DNA of 64,000 nucleotides from an uncultured Formosa sp. (lineage in GTDB: Bacteria > Bacteroidota > Bacteroidia > Flavobacteriales > Flavobacteriaceae), in contig NZ_CANMTH010000001.1 in the NCBI RefSeq assembly GCF_947500765.1, positions 496,001-560,000 of the forward strand. Direction: 5' to 3'. The notes below the pieces were generated by a model that made no database searches, had not been told where the DNA came from, and saw only the letters and a program-made list of their open reading frames with translations. The position numbers were made by a program, and so were the translations under genes. Shown here piece after piece: positions 55,705 to 64,000 of this stretch (within the stretch, counting starts at the first letter, position 1; every line of letters begins with the position of its first letter).

Positions 55705-56880
55705 TTATGCCGAAATAATTTGATTGTAAACGCTACTAGTTTCAATAATTTGATGAATATCTGAATCGTTTATTTCTTTTTTAACATCTGCAAAATTCAA
55801 GAAATTAGCATAGACTACGTCTAATTGTAATTTTGTTAATTCATAACCTACATTTTTAGCTCTATAAGCTAAAGCGGCTCTACCACTTCTTGCTGTTAAA
55901 ACAATTGCAGATTCTGTTACACCAACATCTTTAGGGTCTATGATTTCGTAAGTTTCACGATTTTTAATCACACCATCTTGATGAATTCCAGAACTGTGTG
56001 CAAAAGCATTTGCACCAACAATGGCCTTATTAGGTTGTGTGTAAATTCCCATATGCTCAGATACTAATTGGCTTGTGCTATATAACAAAGAGGTATTAAT
56101 GTTAGTATCTAAATTTAAAGTTGGGTGTTGTTTTAAAATCATAACAACTTCTTCTAAAGCGGTGTTTCCTGCACGCTCTCCAATACCATTAATTGTACAT
56201 TCTATTTGTCTTGCACCATTAATAACACCTTCAATAGAATTTGCTGTAGCTAATCCTAAATCGTTGTGGCAATGGCAAGATAAAATAGCCTTGTCAATAC
56301 CTTTAACATTCTCTTTTAAATATTTTATTTTTGCTCCATATTCGTTAGGTAAGCAATACCCTGTTGTGTCTGGAATATTTAAAACCGTTGCACCTGCTGC
56401 AATTACAGCTTCGCAAACTCTTGCTAAATAATCGTTGTCTGTACGTCCTGCATCTTCTGCATAAAACTCTACATCTTCAACAAAAGTTTTAGCATAACGA
56501 ACCGCTCTTACGGCGCGTTCAATAATGGCATCACGATTAGATGCAAATTTAAATTTTATATGAGAATCGGAGGTTCCGATTCCAGTATGAATTCTTGGTT
56601 TTTTTGCATAACGTAGCGCTTCACTTGCTACTTTTATATCATTTTCAACAGATCTTGTAAGTCCACAAACTGTTGCATTCTTTACGATTTTTGAAATGGC
56701 TTCAACCGAAGTAAAATCTCCAGGACTTGACACCGGAAAACCTGCTTCAATAACGTCAACTCCCAGGGCATCAAGTCTTTCAGCAATTATAAGTTTTTGC
56801 TCTTTGTTTAACTTGCAACCAGGGACTTGTTCGCCATCGCGTAACGTTGTGTCAAATATTTGAATGTTAGAATGTGACAT
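55705..56880 (-). CDS. leuA: 2-isopropylmalate synthase (short form)
   Basis: The 391 residues contain the TIM-barrel signatures [16 protein letters not shown] and [23 protein letters not shown] metal ligands, and [10 protein letters not shown]. At this length it lacks the C-terminal leucine-binding regulatory domain of long LeuA proteins (over 500 residues), so it may not be feedback-inhibited in the usual way. Homocitrate or citramalate synthase are alternatives by family, but the leuCDB neighbours favour LeuA. No Leu-rich leader peptide was found upstream. Confidence 0.88.
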   Translation of the reverse strand: MSHSNIQIFDTTLRDGEQVPGCKLNKEQKLIIAERLDALGVDVIEAGFPVSSPGDFTSVEAISKIVKNATVCGLTRSVENDIKVASEALRYAKKPRIHTGIGTSDSHIKFKFASNRDAIIERAVRAVRYAKTFVEDVEFYAEDAGRTDNDYLARVCEAVIAAGATVLNIPDTTGYCLPNEYGAKIKYLKENVKGIDKAILSCHCHNDLGLATANSIEGVINGARQIECTINGIGERAGNTALEEVVMILKQHPTLNLDTNINTSLLYSTSQLVSEHMGIYTQPNKAIVGANAFAHSSGIHQDGVIKNRETYEIIDPKDVGVTESAIVLTARSGRAALAYRAKNVGYELTKLQLDVVYANFLNFADVKKEINDSDIHQIIETSSVYNQIISA

Positions 56881-57028
56881 TTATATGAATTTATTTTCTT
56901 ATTGTTCTACGAATTTATATTTTGCTTTTGTGAAAGCAATACCTCATTATTGTACTTTTACGATGTTTAAAAGTATTTAAATATACTTAAATAATTGTTA
57001 ATCAGTACATTGTAACACTTTTTATTTG

Positions 57029-58576
57029 ATGATAAAAGACCAAAAAGATAATTTGTTTTTGTTAGTGAAATCGTTAACGAAGTCTGAAAAGCGTCAGTTT
57101 AAGCTGTATGTGGGAAGATTAGGGGTTAATAACGATTCTAAGTTTTTGAACTTATTTAATATTTTAGACAAGCTATCAATTTACGACGAAGAGTTTATTT
57201 TAAAAAATGGTGATGTTAAAAAACAACAGTTAGCCAACGTTAAAGCCCATTTGTACAAACAAATTTTAATTAGTTTAAAATTAAACCCTTCGCATCAAAA
57301 TATAAGGTCGCAAATACGAGAACAATTAGATTTTGCATCTATTTTATACCATAAAGGCTTGTATAAACAAAGTTTAAAGATTTTAGATAAATCTAAAGAA
57401 TTGGCGATACATAATGAAGAAAAGAATTTAGCTTTTGAAATTGTGGAATTCGAAAAGTTAATAGAATCTCAATACATTACACGTAGTATTAGTGGCCGTG
57501 CAGACGAGCTAACAATTCAGGCAAAAGATTTAAGTGCGTTAAATGTTATAGCAAGTAAGCTTTCAAATTTATCGCTTCAGTTGTACGGGATTTTTTTAAA
57601 AACGGGTTATGTTAAAAATGAAGAAGAAGGCATTCAGGTTGCTGAATATTTCCATAATAGACTTCCAAAATATAACATAAAAAAATTAGGGTTTAGAGAG
57701 AAATTATGGCTTTACAATGCGTATTTGTGGTATAGTTTTTTAACTCAAGATTTTAAAAACTGCTATAGATATGCTTCAAAATGGGTGGATTTGTTTTATG
57801 AAAACCCAGATATGATTAATTTAAATCCTGTATTTTTTTTAAAAGGAAAAAATTATTTGTTGGAAGCCTTATTCTTTGTTCGAAGCAAAAATAAGTTTGA
57901 AGATGCTTTATTGAGATTAGAAAAAATTGTGAATGATAAGAAGTTTTTAAGAGATGAAAATGTAGAGTCTTTGGCATTTTTATATTTTAATTTAAATAAA
58001 GTTAATTTACATTTTATAGATGGTTCGTTTGAGGAAGGCTTAAATTTAATTCCTAAAATTGAAACAGATTTAAAACGATTTTCGAATAGAATAGACGAGC
58101 ACCATGCTATGATTTTTTATTATAAATTCGCTAGTATGTATTTTGGAGCTGGAGATAATAAAAAATGTATCTTTTATTTAGATAAAATTATTTCGAATAA
58201 AAGTTTATCTATGCGAGAAGATTTATTGTGTTTTTCTAGAGTTTTAAATCTAGTCGCTCATTACGAAGCTGGATTAGATTATCATATCGATACATTGTTA
58301 CGAAGCACTTATAAATTTTTAATTAAAATGAACGATTTACACGAGGTTCAGAAAGAGATGATAAAATTTATAAAAGGCTTGCAGGATGTCTATCCACATG
58401 ATATTAAGCACGCATTTATGGCATTGAGAGATACTTTAAAAACATACGAAAATCATCCGTACGAGAAGCGTGCATTTTTATATTTAGATATTATTTCATG
58501 GCTAGAAAGTAAGATTGAAAATAAGCCTGTTGGACAAATTATTAAGGATAAATATTTGGCAGAAAACAATAGGTAA
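57029..58576 (+). CDS. Conserved hypothetical protein, TPR-like helical repeats
   Basis: From the ATG at 57029 (MIKDQKDNLFLLVKSLTKSEKRQFKLYVGRL in shortened form) the protein is 515 residues; the TTG three bases earlier is a less likely start. It is helix-rich, with repeat-like stretches (FASILYHKGLYKQSLKILDKS, FYYKFASMYFGAGDNKKC) resembling tetratricopeptide repeats. No signal peptide or membrane segment is evident, so it is probably cytoplasmic. I recognise no functional family. It is divergent from leuA and precedes the SAM-I-controlled operon. Confidence 0.7.
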   Translation: MIKDQKDNLFLLVKSLTKSEKRQFKLYVGRLGVNNDSKFLNLFNILDKLSIYDEEFILKNGDVKKQQLANVKAHLYKQILISLKLNPSHQNIRSQIREQLDFASILYHKGLYKQSLKILDKSKELAIHNEEKNLAFEIVEFEKLIESQYITRSISGRADELTIQAKDLSALNVIASKLSNLSLQLYGIFLKTGYVKNEEEGIQVAEYFHNRLPKYNIKKLGFREKLWLYNAYLWYSFLTQDFKNCYRYASKWVDLFYENPDMINLNPVFFLKGKNYLLEALFFVRSKNKFEDALLRLEKIVNDKKFLRDENVESLAFLYFNLNKVNLHFIDGSFEEGLNLIPKIETDLKRFSNRIDEHHAMIFYYKFASMYFGAGDNKKCIFYLDKIISNKSLSMREDLLCFSRVLNLVAHYEAGLDYHIDTLLRSTYKFLIKMNDLHEVQKEMIKFIKGLQDVYPHDIKHAFMALRDTLKTYENHPYEKRAFLYLDIISWLESKIENKPVGQIIKDKYLAENNR

Positions 58577-58671
58577 AAAATGTTTTTTTATAAAAATGTC
58601 TTAAATAATTTGGAAAATCAACTTTTCTAACTGAATATTTGTGCTCACAAAGTTCAATAATGTATTGAAAT

Positions 58672-58791
58672 GTTATCAAGAAAGGTGGAGGGATTAGACC
58701 CGCTGAAGCCTTAGCAACCCTTTAACTTATAAAGAAGGTGCTAAATTCTACTTAAAAACCGATTCATTTATCGGCGATTTAGATAGATAAC
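58672..58791 (+). ncRNA. SAM-I (S-box) riboswitch upstream of metY
   Basis: P1 pairs GTTATC (58672-58677) with GATAAC (58786-58791). Between them the S-box landmarks occur in order: AAGAAAGGTGGAGGGA, GACCCGCTGAAGCC, TTAGCAACCC, then the AAGGTGCTAAATTC segment and a P4 hairpin. When SAM binds, expression of the downstream methionine operon should fall. The aptamer ends about 120 nt before the metY start codon. Confidence 0.92.
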
Positions 58792-58913
58792 TAAACGCAA
58801 TTGCTCTCAGAGTAATTTGTATTATTTTCTTTTTAACATTTTTCTATTAGGTACACCTTAAAAAGGTGCATTTGACTTTTAGTTTTAATTTATTAACTCA
58901 AAAAGAAAGAAAA
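58792..58913 (+). promoter_or_regulatory. Expression platform region of the SAM-I riboswitch
   Basis: A CACCTT/AAGGTG hairpin (58854-58859 with 58863-58868) is followed by the weakly T-rich CATTTGACTTTT. It could be a weak terminator. No strong GC-rich stem with a T-run is seen, so the mode of control is undecided. Confidence 0.45.
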
Positions 58914-60197
58914 ATGAGTACACAAAAATTCGCAACTCAAGCGTTGCACGCAGGACACGATGTTACCAAAAATGGAGGTACACGAGCTGTGCCAATTTAT
59001 CAAACATCGTCGTATGTTTTTAACGATTCAGATCACGCAGCAAGTCTCTTTGCATTAGCCGAACCAGGTTACATTTACACAAGATTAAATAACCCTACAA
59101 ACGATGTCTTAGAACAACGTTTAGCTGCTATTGAAGGTGGTATAGGTGCGGTAGTAACCGCGTCAGGAACTGCCGCGATTTCTACAACATTACTTACACT
59201 TTTAAGAGCTGGAGACCACATTGTAGCATCTAGCAGTTTATATGGTGGAACGTATAATTTATTGGCTGTAACTTTGCCAAGACATGGTATTACAACCACA
59301 TTTGTAGATCCTTCTGATGCTGAAAATTTTCAAGCTGCAGTTCAAGATAATACAAGAGCTGTTTTTATAGAATCTTTAGGAAATCCGAAATTAGATGTGT
59401 TAGATATTGAAGCCATTGCTAAGGTATCTAAAGCAAACAATATTCCTTTAATTGTAGATAATACAGTGGCTTCACCTGCACTTTTAAATCCAATTCAATA
59501 CGGAGCAAATCTTGTCATTCATTCGCTAACAAAATATATTAACGGAAACGGAACAAGTCTAGGAGGTGCTATTATTGATGCAGGAACATTTAATTGGGCG
59601 AACGGAAAATTCCCTGAATTTACTGAGCCTTCTGCAGGATATCATGGTTTGGTATATAGCGAAGCTTTAAAAGAAGCGGCATTTATTGCTAAAGTTAGAG
59701 TTGAAGGCTTACGTGATTATGGTAGTGCACTAAGTCCGTTTAATGCATTTCAAATTATTCAAGGTTTAGAGACTTTAGAATTACGAATCAAAAAACATAG
59801 TGAAAATGCATTAGCATTAGCTCAATGGTTGGAAACGCAAGACGAAATTGCTTGGGTAAATTATCCAGGATTAGAAAGTAGTGCTTACAAAGCTTTAGCC
59901 GATAAATACCTTTCGAAAGGACAAAGTGGAATGGTTACTTTCGGACATAAAGCGGGTTTCGATGCGGCTAAAATTATTGCAGATAAAACAGAAATTTTCT
60001 CATTGTTAGCAAACATAGGAGATACTAAATCTTTAATTATTCATCCTGCAAGTACAACGCATCAACAGTTAGACGAAGCCGCTCAAGCCGCTTCAGGAGT
60101 TACTAAAGATTTAGTGCGTTTATCTGTTGGTATCGAGGATTTAGAAGATTTAAAATCAGATTTAAAACAAGCATTTGAGGCTGTTAAGAATGCTTAA
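58914..60197 (+). CDS. metY: O-acetylhomoserine sulfhydrylase
   Basis: From the ATG at 58914 (MSTQKFATQALHAGHD) the protein is 427 residues, the usual length. The frame extends 16 codons upstream into the riboswitch leader, but those residues are not family-like. It is a Cys/Met-metabolism PLP enzyme with Lys207 in IHSLTKYINGNGTS and YTRLNNPTNDVLEQRLAA-type substrate residues. It makes homocysteine from O-acetylhomoserine and sulfide. It is the first gene after the SAM-I riboswitch. Confidence 0.93.
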   Translation: MSTQKFATQALHAGHDVTKNGGTRAVPIYQTSSYVFNDSDHAASLFALAEPGYIYTRLNNPTNDVLEQRLAAIEGGIGAVVTASGTAAISTTLLTLLRAGDHIVASSSLYGGTYNLLAVTLPRHGITTTFVDPSDAENFQAAVQDNTRAVFIESLGNPKLDVLDIEAIAKVSKANNIPLIVDNTVASPALLNPIQYGANLVIHSLTKYINGNGTSLGGAIIDAGTFNWANGKFPEFTEPSAGYHGLVYSEALKEAAFIAKVRVEGLRDYGSALSPFNAFQIIQGLETLELRIKKHSENALALAQWLETQDEIAWVNYPGLESSAYKALADKYLSKGQSGMVTFGHKAGFDAAKIIADKTEIFSLLANIGDTKSLIIHPASTTHQQLDEAAQAASGVTKDLVRLSVGIEDLEDLKSDLKQAFEAVKNA

Positions 60198-60257
60198 TAG
60201 CATATTAGTTTATTTTAAATTAAGCCCTTTTAATTCGTAGCTTTTATATATTGCAAC

Positions 60258-63200
60258 ATGAAAAATTTACAATTAATTCCTTTAGATTCTTACAAAACCA
60301 TTAGTGGTGTAGAATTGCCTATTACATTGTCTTACGAGGTCTTTGGGCAACCGTTGCACGAAGCGCCAATTGTTTTGGTTAATCATGCCTTAACAGGTAA
60401 CAGTAATGTTGCCGGAGAAGGTGGTTGGTGGAGTGATCTTATTGGTGATAATAAAATTATAGATACTAAGAAATTTACGGTAATATCTTTTAATATTCCT
60501 GGCAATGGATACGACGGATTTATAATCGAAAATTATAAAGATTTTGTTGCTCGCGATATCGCAAACCTTTTTTTAAAAGGGCTTAAAATATTAAAAATAG
60601 ATTCTGTTTTCGCTATGATTGGTGGCTCTCTAGGAGGAGGAATAGCATGGGAAATGGCAGTGATGCATCCAGCTTTAGCCGAGAACTTAATTGTAGTTGC
60701 TACAGATTGGAAGTCTACAGATTGGCTTATTGCTAATTGTCAAATTCAAGAACAATTTTTAACCAATTCTAATAATCCGGTACATGATGCACGTATGCAT
60801 GCAATGTTGTGTTACAGAACTCCAAAATCGTTTAAAGAGCGTTTTCATAGAAGTAAAAATGAAGATTTAGAGATCTTTAATGTCGAGAGTTGGTTGTTGC
60901 ATCATGGAAACAAGTTACAAGAACGTTTTCAGCTTTCAGCATATCGCTTAATGAATCAATTATTACGAACTATTGATGTGACTAAAGGACGACCAGAAGA
61001 TGTAAATATATTGGATGTTATTAAGTCTAATATCGCGATAGTTGGCGTAGATTCTGATTTGTTTTTTACGGCTGAAGAAAATCGTGAAACCCAAAAGAAA
61101 TTAGCACTTACGCATCCAAATGTGACGTATAACGAAATTCATTCCGATCATGGTCATGATGCGTTTTTAATTGAATTTGAACAATTAGAAACTATTGTTG
61201 AAGGCATCTTTAAACCGGAGTTAAAAAATAAACGTTTAAAAGTCTTGAAGTTTGGAGGGAGATCTCTCGCTAATGGAGAAGGTCTAGAAACGGTACTTAA
61301 TATTATAGAGAATAAAGTTAAGAATGACGAAAAGATAGCTGTTGTGCTTTCGGCTAGAGGTTCTTCAACAGACCAGTTAGAAATCATTTTAGACAAAGCG
61401 AAAAACGACGAATCTTACAAAAAAGATTTAGAAGCGTTTAAAGCATATCAAATAGAACCTTATCCGGGAATTGATTTTTCAGAAGAATTTTCAGTGCTAG
61501 ACAAAGTCTTCGGAGGTGTAAAACTCTTAGGAGATTATAGTAAGAAAATTAAAGATGAAGTGTTAGCACAAGGCGAATTATTGTCGGTTAAATTGGTAGC
61601 CGAATTACTTAAGGCTCGTGGTGTAAAAGCACATGCAACAGATTCAAGGTTACTTATAAAAACTGATGATACTTATGGTAATGCACAACCAAATACTAAG
61701 GTGTCTAAAGAAAATGTATTAAAACATTTCAAAAAATATAATGGAGATACGGTAAATATAGTTACTGGTTTTATCGCTTCTAATCAAGATAATAAAACGA
61801 CGACTTTAGGTCGAAACGGGAGTAATTATTCAGCAGCACTTTTAGCGAATTTCTTAGATGCTGAGGAATTGCAAAATTACACCCACGTAAACGGCATTTA
61901 TACAGCGAATCCGGATTTAGTGCCAGATGCTAAAAAGATTGAAGAATTATCGTTCGCAGAAGCTAACGAATTAGCCAATTTTGGAGCCACAGTGTTACAT
62001 GCCAAAACGATTATTCCGTTATTAGAAAAGAACATTTCACTTCGTATTCTAAATACATTTAATAGTGGTGATCAAGGAACATTAATTACAGCAAAAACAG
62101 CTTCTAAGGGGATTCGTTCATTATCTGTTTTAGATAATGTGGCATTAATTAATTTAGAAGGTCGCGGATTGTTAGGGAAAGTTGGAGTAGATGCGCGTGT
62201 ATTTAAAACCTTAAGTGCAAACGATATTAGTGTGAGTATCATCTCGCAAGGATCTTCTGAACGTGGTTTAGGATTGGTTGTCGATGCTAATAAAGCGTCG
62301 CAAGCGGTGATTGCTTTAGAACGTGAATTCGAAACCGATTTCTATATGCAAGATGTAAATAGAATTGGAATTATAGACGATGTTGCTGTAATTTCAATTG
62401 TAGGTCAGGATTTAAGCACATTCCATAAACCGTTTAACGCATTAATAAAAAATCAGATTGTTCCGTTACTTTTCAATAATACAATAACAGGTGAAAATGT
62501 AAGTTTGGTGGTTAGAAAAACTCAACTTCATAAAGCCTTAAATGTCATTCATGGAGAGATTTTCGGAATTTCTAAAAAAATAAACTTGGCCATTTTTGGT
62601 CATGGATTAGTTGGCGGAACTTTAATTGATCAGATTATTGCTTCAGCTAGCGATATTGAAAAACGTAAAGGCATTAAGTTGAATATTTTTGCAATTGCGA
62701 ATTCAAGACAAGCACTGTTCAACAAAAAAGGAATCGATTCTAATTGGAGAGATACACTTCAAGAAAAAGGAAAGGATTATACGTTCGAGAGTTTAGTAGA
62801 GTATACTAAAAAACATCATTTAGAAAATTTAATTGCTATAGATAACACGGCAAGTGCAGCGTTTGTCTCAAATTATATTCCGTTGGTAGAACAGGGGTTT
62901 GACCTTGTTTCATCCAACAAAATAGCGAATACCATAGATTTTAAATTCTACAGTGAATTACGTCAAGTACTTGCTAAGAATCAGAAAAACTATCTTTACG
63001 AAACGAATGTTGGTGCAGGTTTACCGTTGATTGATACGATTAAACTCTTGCATTTATCTGGAGAAAACATCACTAAAATTAGAGGTGTGTTTTCAGGCTC
63101 GTTAAGTTATTTGTTCAATAATTATTCACTTAAAAACGAACCGTTTTCTAAAGTGTTACAAGAGGCGGTAGATAAAGGATTTACAGAGCCTGATCCAAGA

Positions 63201-63659
63201 GAAGACCTATGTGGGAACGATGTTGCTAGAAAATTATTAATTTTGGCAAGAGAGCTCGATTTACATAATGAAATTTCGGATGTAGATATTCAGAATTTAA
63301 TTCCTGAAGATTTAAGAGCTGTAGATGCAGCAACATTTTTAAAGTCGTTTACAGAAATGGACGATTTATATCAAAGCATGAAAGATGAACAAAAACCTGG
63401 TCATGTTTTACGATATATAGGTGATTTACATGGTGATTTAGCCGATGAAAAAGGCGCTAAGTTAGAAGTGAAATTAGTATCGGTACCAGAAAGTTCACCT
63501 TTAGGATCTTTAAAAGGATCTGATTCAATTTTCGAAATTTACACAGAATCTTACGGCGATCAGCCAGTAGTGATTCAAGGGGCTGGAGCTGGAGCAGCAG
63601 TTACCGCTCGTGGTGTATTTGGAGACATTTTAAGATTAACAGAAAAAAACACGTATTAG
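60258..63659 (+). CDS. Fusion: homoserine O-acetyltransferase - aspartokinase-like - homoserine dehydrogenase
   Basis: The 1133 residues form three units. Residues 1-320 are a MetX alpha/beta-hydrolase with the triad candidates Ser124 (IGGSLGGG), Asp267 (VDSD) and His300 (HGHDAFL). Residues 327-770 resemble aspartokinase plus ACT domains, and 774-1133 are homoserine dehydrogenase (FGHGLVGGT, SNKIANT, TEPDPREDLCGNDVARK). The kinase part departs from consensus: KFGGRS for KFGGTS, GRNGSN for GR(G/N)GSD, and THVNG for TDVDG. Several expected ATP/aspartate-site residues are therefore missing, while the MetX and dehydrogenase parts look intact. The fusion joins the last step to homoserine with its acetylation, under SAM-I control. 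Confidence 0.9.
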   Translation: MKNLQLIPLDSYKTISGVELPITLSYEVFGQPLHEAPIVLVNHALTGNSNVAGEGGWWSDLIGDNKIIDTKKFTVISFNIPGNGYDGFIIENYKDFVARDIANLFLKGLKILKIDSVFAMIGGSLGGGIAWEMAVMHPALAENLIVVATDWKSTDWLIANCQIQEQFLTNSNNPVHDARMHAMLCYRTPKSFKERFHRSKNEDLEIFNVESWLLHHGNKLQERFQLSAYRLMNQLLRTIDVTKGRPEDVNILDVIKSNIAIVGVDSDLFFTAEENRETQKKLALTHPNVTYNEIHSDHGHDAFLIEFEQLETIVEGIFKPELKNKRLKVLKFGGRSLANGEGLETVLNIIENKVKNDEKIAVVLSARGSSTDQLEIILDKAKNDESYKKDLEAFKAYQIEPYPGIDFSEEFSVLDKVFGGVKLLGDYSKKIKDEVLAQGELLSVKLVAELLKARGVKAHATDSRLLIKTDDTYGNAQPNTKVSKENVLKHFKKYNGDTVNIVTGFIASNQDNKTTTLGRNGSNYSAALLANFLDAEELQNYTHVNGIYTANPDLVPDAKKIEELSFAEANELANFGATVLHAKTIIPLLEKNISLRILNTFNSGDQGTLITAKTASKGIRSLSVLDNVALINLEGRGLLGKVGVDARVFKTLSANDISVSIISQGSSERGLGLVVDANKASQAVIALEREFETDFYMQDVNRIGIIDDVAVISIVGQDLSTFHKPFNALIKNQIVPLLFNNTITGENVSLVVRKTQLHKALNVIHGEIFGISKKINLAIFGHGLVGGTLIDQIIASASDIEKRKGIKLNIFAIANSRQALFNKKGIDSNWRDTLQEKGKDYTFESLVEYTKKHHLENLIAIDNTASAAFVSNYIPLVEQGFDLVSSNKIANTIDFKFYSELRQVLAKNQKNYLYETNVGAGLPLIDTIKLLHLSGENITKIRGVFSGSLSYLFNNYSLKNEPFSKVLQEAVDKGFTEPDPREDLCGNDVARKLLILARELDLHNEISDVDIQNLIPEDLRAVDAATFLKSFTEMDDLYQSMKDEQKPGHVLRYIGDLHGDLADEKGAKLEVKLVSVPESSPLGSLKGSDSIFEIYTESYGDQPVVIQGAGAGAAVTARGVFGDILRLTEKNTY

Positions 63660-63663
63660 TATT

Positions 63664-64000
63664 ATGAAAGATAATCATTTCGAAACAGAAGCTATTAGAA
63701 CACAAACAGAACGTTCTCAGTTTTTAGAACATTCAACACCTTTATATTTAAGTTCAAGTTTTGTTTTTGAAGATGCCGAAGATATGCGTGCATCGTTTAC
63801 AGAAGAAAAAGAACGTAATATTTACAGTCGTTTTACAAATCCGAATACATCCGAATTTATTGATAAAGTATGTAAAATGGAAGGTGCCGAAAGCGGTTAT
63901 GCTTTTGCAACAGGTATGTCTGCTGTGTTTTCAACGTTTGCAGGGCTTTTAAGTAGTGGCGATCATATCGTGTCTGCAAGTTCTGTTTTTGGCTCAACAC
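63664..64000 (+). CDS. Trans-sulfuration PLP enzyme, N-terminal part (cut by window edge)
   Basis: The frame starts MKDNHFETEAIRTQTERSQF 4 nt after the fusion gene and stays open to the window end. YSRFTNPNTSEFIDKVCKMEG and FATGMSAVFSTFAGLLSSGDH match the Cys/Met-metabolism PLP family. Candidates are O-succinylhomoserine sulfhydrylase (MetZ) or cystathionine gamma-synthase; the visible third cannot separate them. It is the third gene under the SAM-I riboswitch and a second sulfhydrylase-type gene in the operon. Confidence 0.85.
   Translation, partial: MKDNHFETEAIRTQTERSQFLEHSTPLYLSSSFVFEDAEDMRASFTEEKERNIYSRFTNPNTSEFIDKVCKMEGAESGYAFATGMSAVFSTFAGLLSSGDHIVSASSVFGST

Noticed and set aside
56881..57028. 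Search for a Leu-rich leader peptide upstream of leuA
   Set aside because: Only MRYCFHKSKI and shorter frames occur; none is Leu-rich and no terminator is present. A TTGCTTT/AAAGCAA hairpin exists but is unsupported as a regulator.
58866..58913. Upstream extension of metY (16 extra codons)
   Set aside because: The extension runs through the riboswitch hairpin region and is absent from the family; the internal ATG at 58914 gives the usual N-terminus.

Overview
The window is an AT-rich chromosome segment from a bacterium of the phylum Bacteroidota, almost certainly a member of the Flavobacteriaceae. Support comes from GLPGLI-family proteins, CarboxypepD_reg-like outer-membrane barrels, a DUF5686 protein, a lipoprotein with an acidic tail after the lipobox (C-N-N-D-D-D), and sigma-ABfr-type promoters (TTG or TTTG, 18-19 nt, TAnnTTTG) before pdhB, tRNA-Tyr, metK and the arginine leader. 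No prophage, insertion sequence, CRISPR array or rRNA is visible. Most of the window is core metabolism.

Layout. Positions 1-3690 (minus strand) carry a nucleoside transporter cut by the window edge, a bifunctional-nuclease-domain protein and etfBA. Positions 3803-8325 (minus) hold an outer-membrane barrel gene coupled to a GLPGLI gene, a 64-residue peptide gene with a probable broken signal peptide, and a second GLPGLI copy split by an in-frame TAG. Positions 8492-16275 (plus) hold pdhB, a DUF5686 protein, a soluble and a membrane pyrophosphatase in tandem, and an App1-type phosphatase. A deoxynucleoside kinase and a hypothetical protein follow on the minus strand. A second GLPGLI plus barrel pair, tRNA-Tyr and a lipoprotein lead to metK, which has a SAM-II-type riboswitch. 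Positions 23765-34315 form a nitrogen-assimilation island: two Amt transporters, PII, a porin-like barrel and divergent gltBD.

Positions 34388-52416 are amino-acid biosynthesis on the plus strand. The ilvDBNCA operon is preceded by a 20-codon leader peptide that is half Ile/Val and by an intrinsic terminator with a competing antiterminator stem. gapN follows. Then comes a nine-gene arginine operon (GNAT-argG-argC-proC-argD-argF'-argB-argE-argH), preceded by a leader peptide with four consecutive Arg codons and a second in-frame Arg-containing open frame. leuACDB runs on the minus strand (56880-52494). After an unrecognised 515-residue protein, a SAM-I riboswitch precedes metY, a MetX/aspartokinase-like/homoserine dehydrogenase triple fusion, and a truncated trans-sulfuration PLP enzyme.

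The most interesting content is regulatory: two amino-acid-specific leader-peptide attenuators and two different SAM riboswitch classes within 64 kb. Next are the fusion protein, whose kinase domain has lost several expected active-site residues, and the repeated GLPGLI/outer-membrane-barrel/small-peptide cassette, whose function is unknown.
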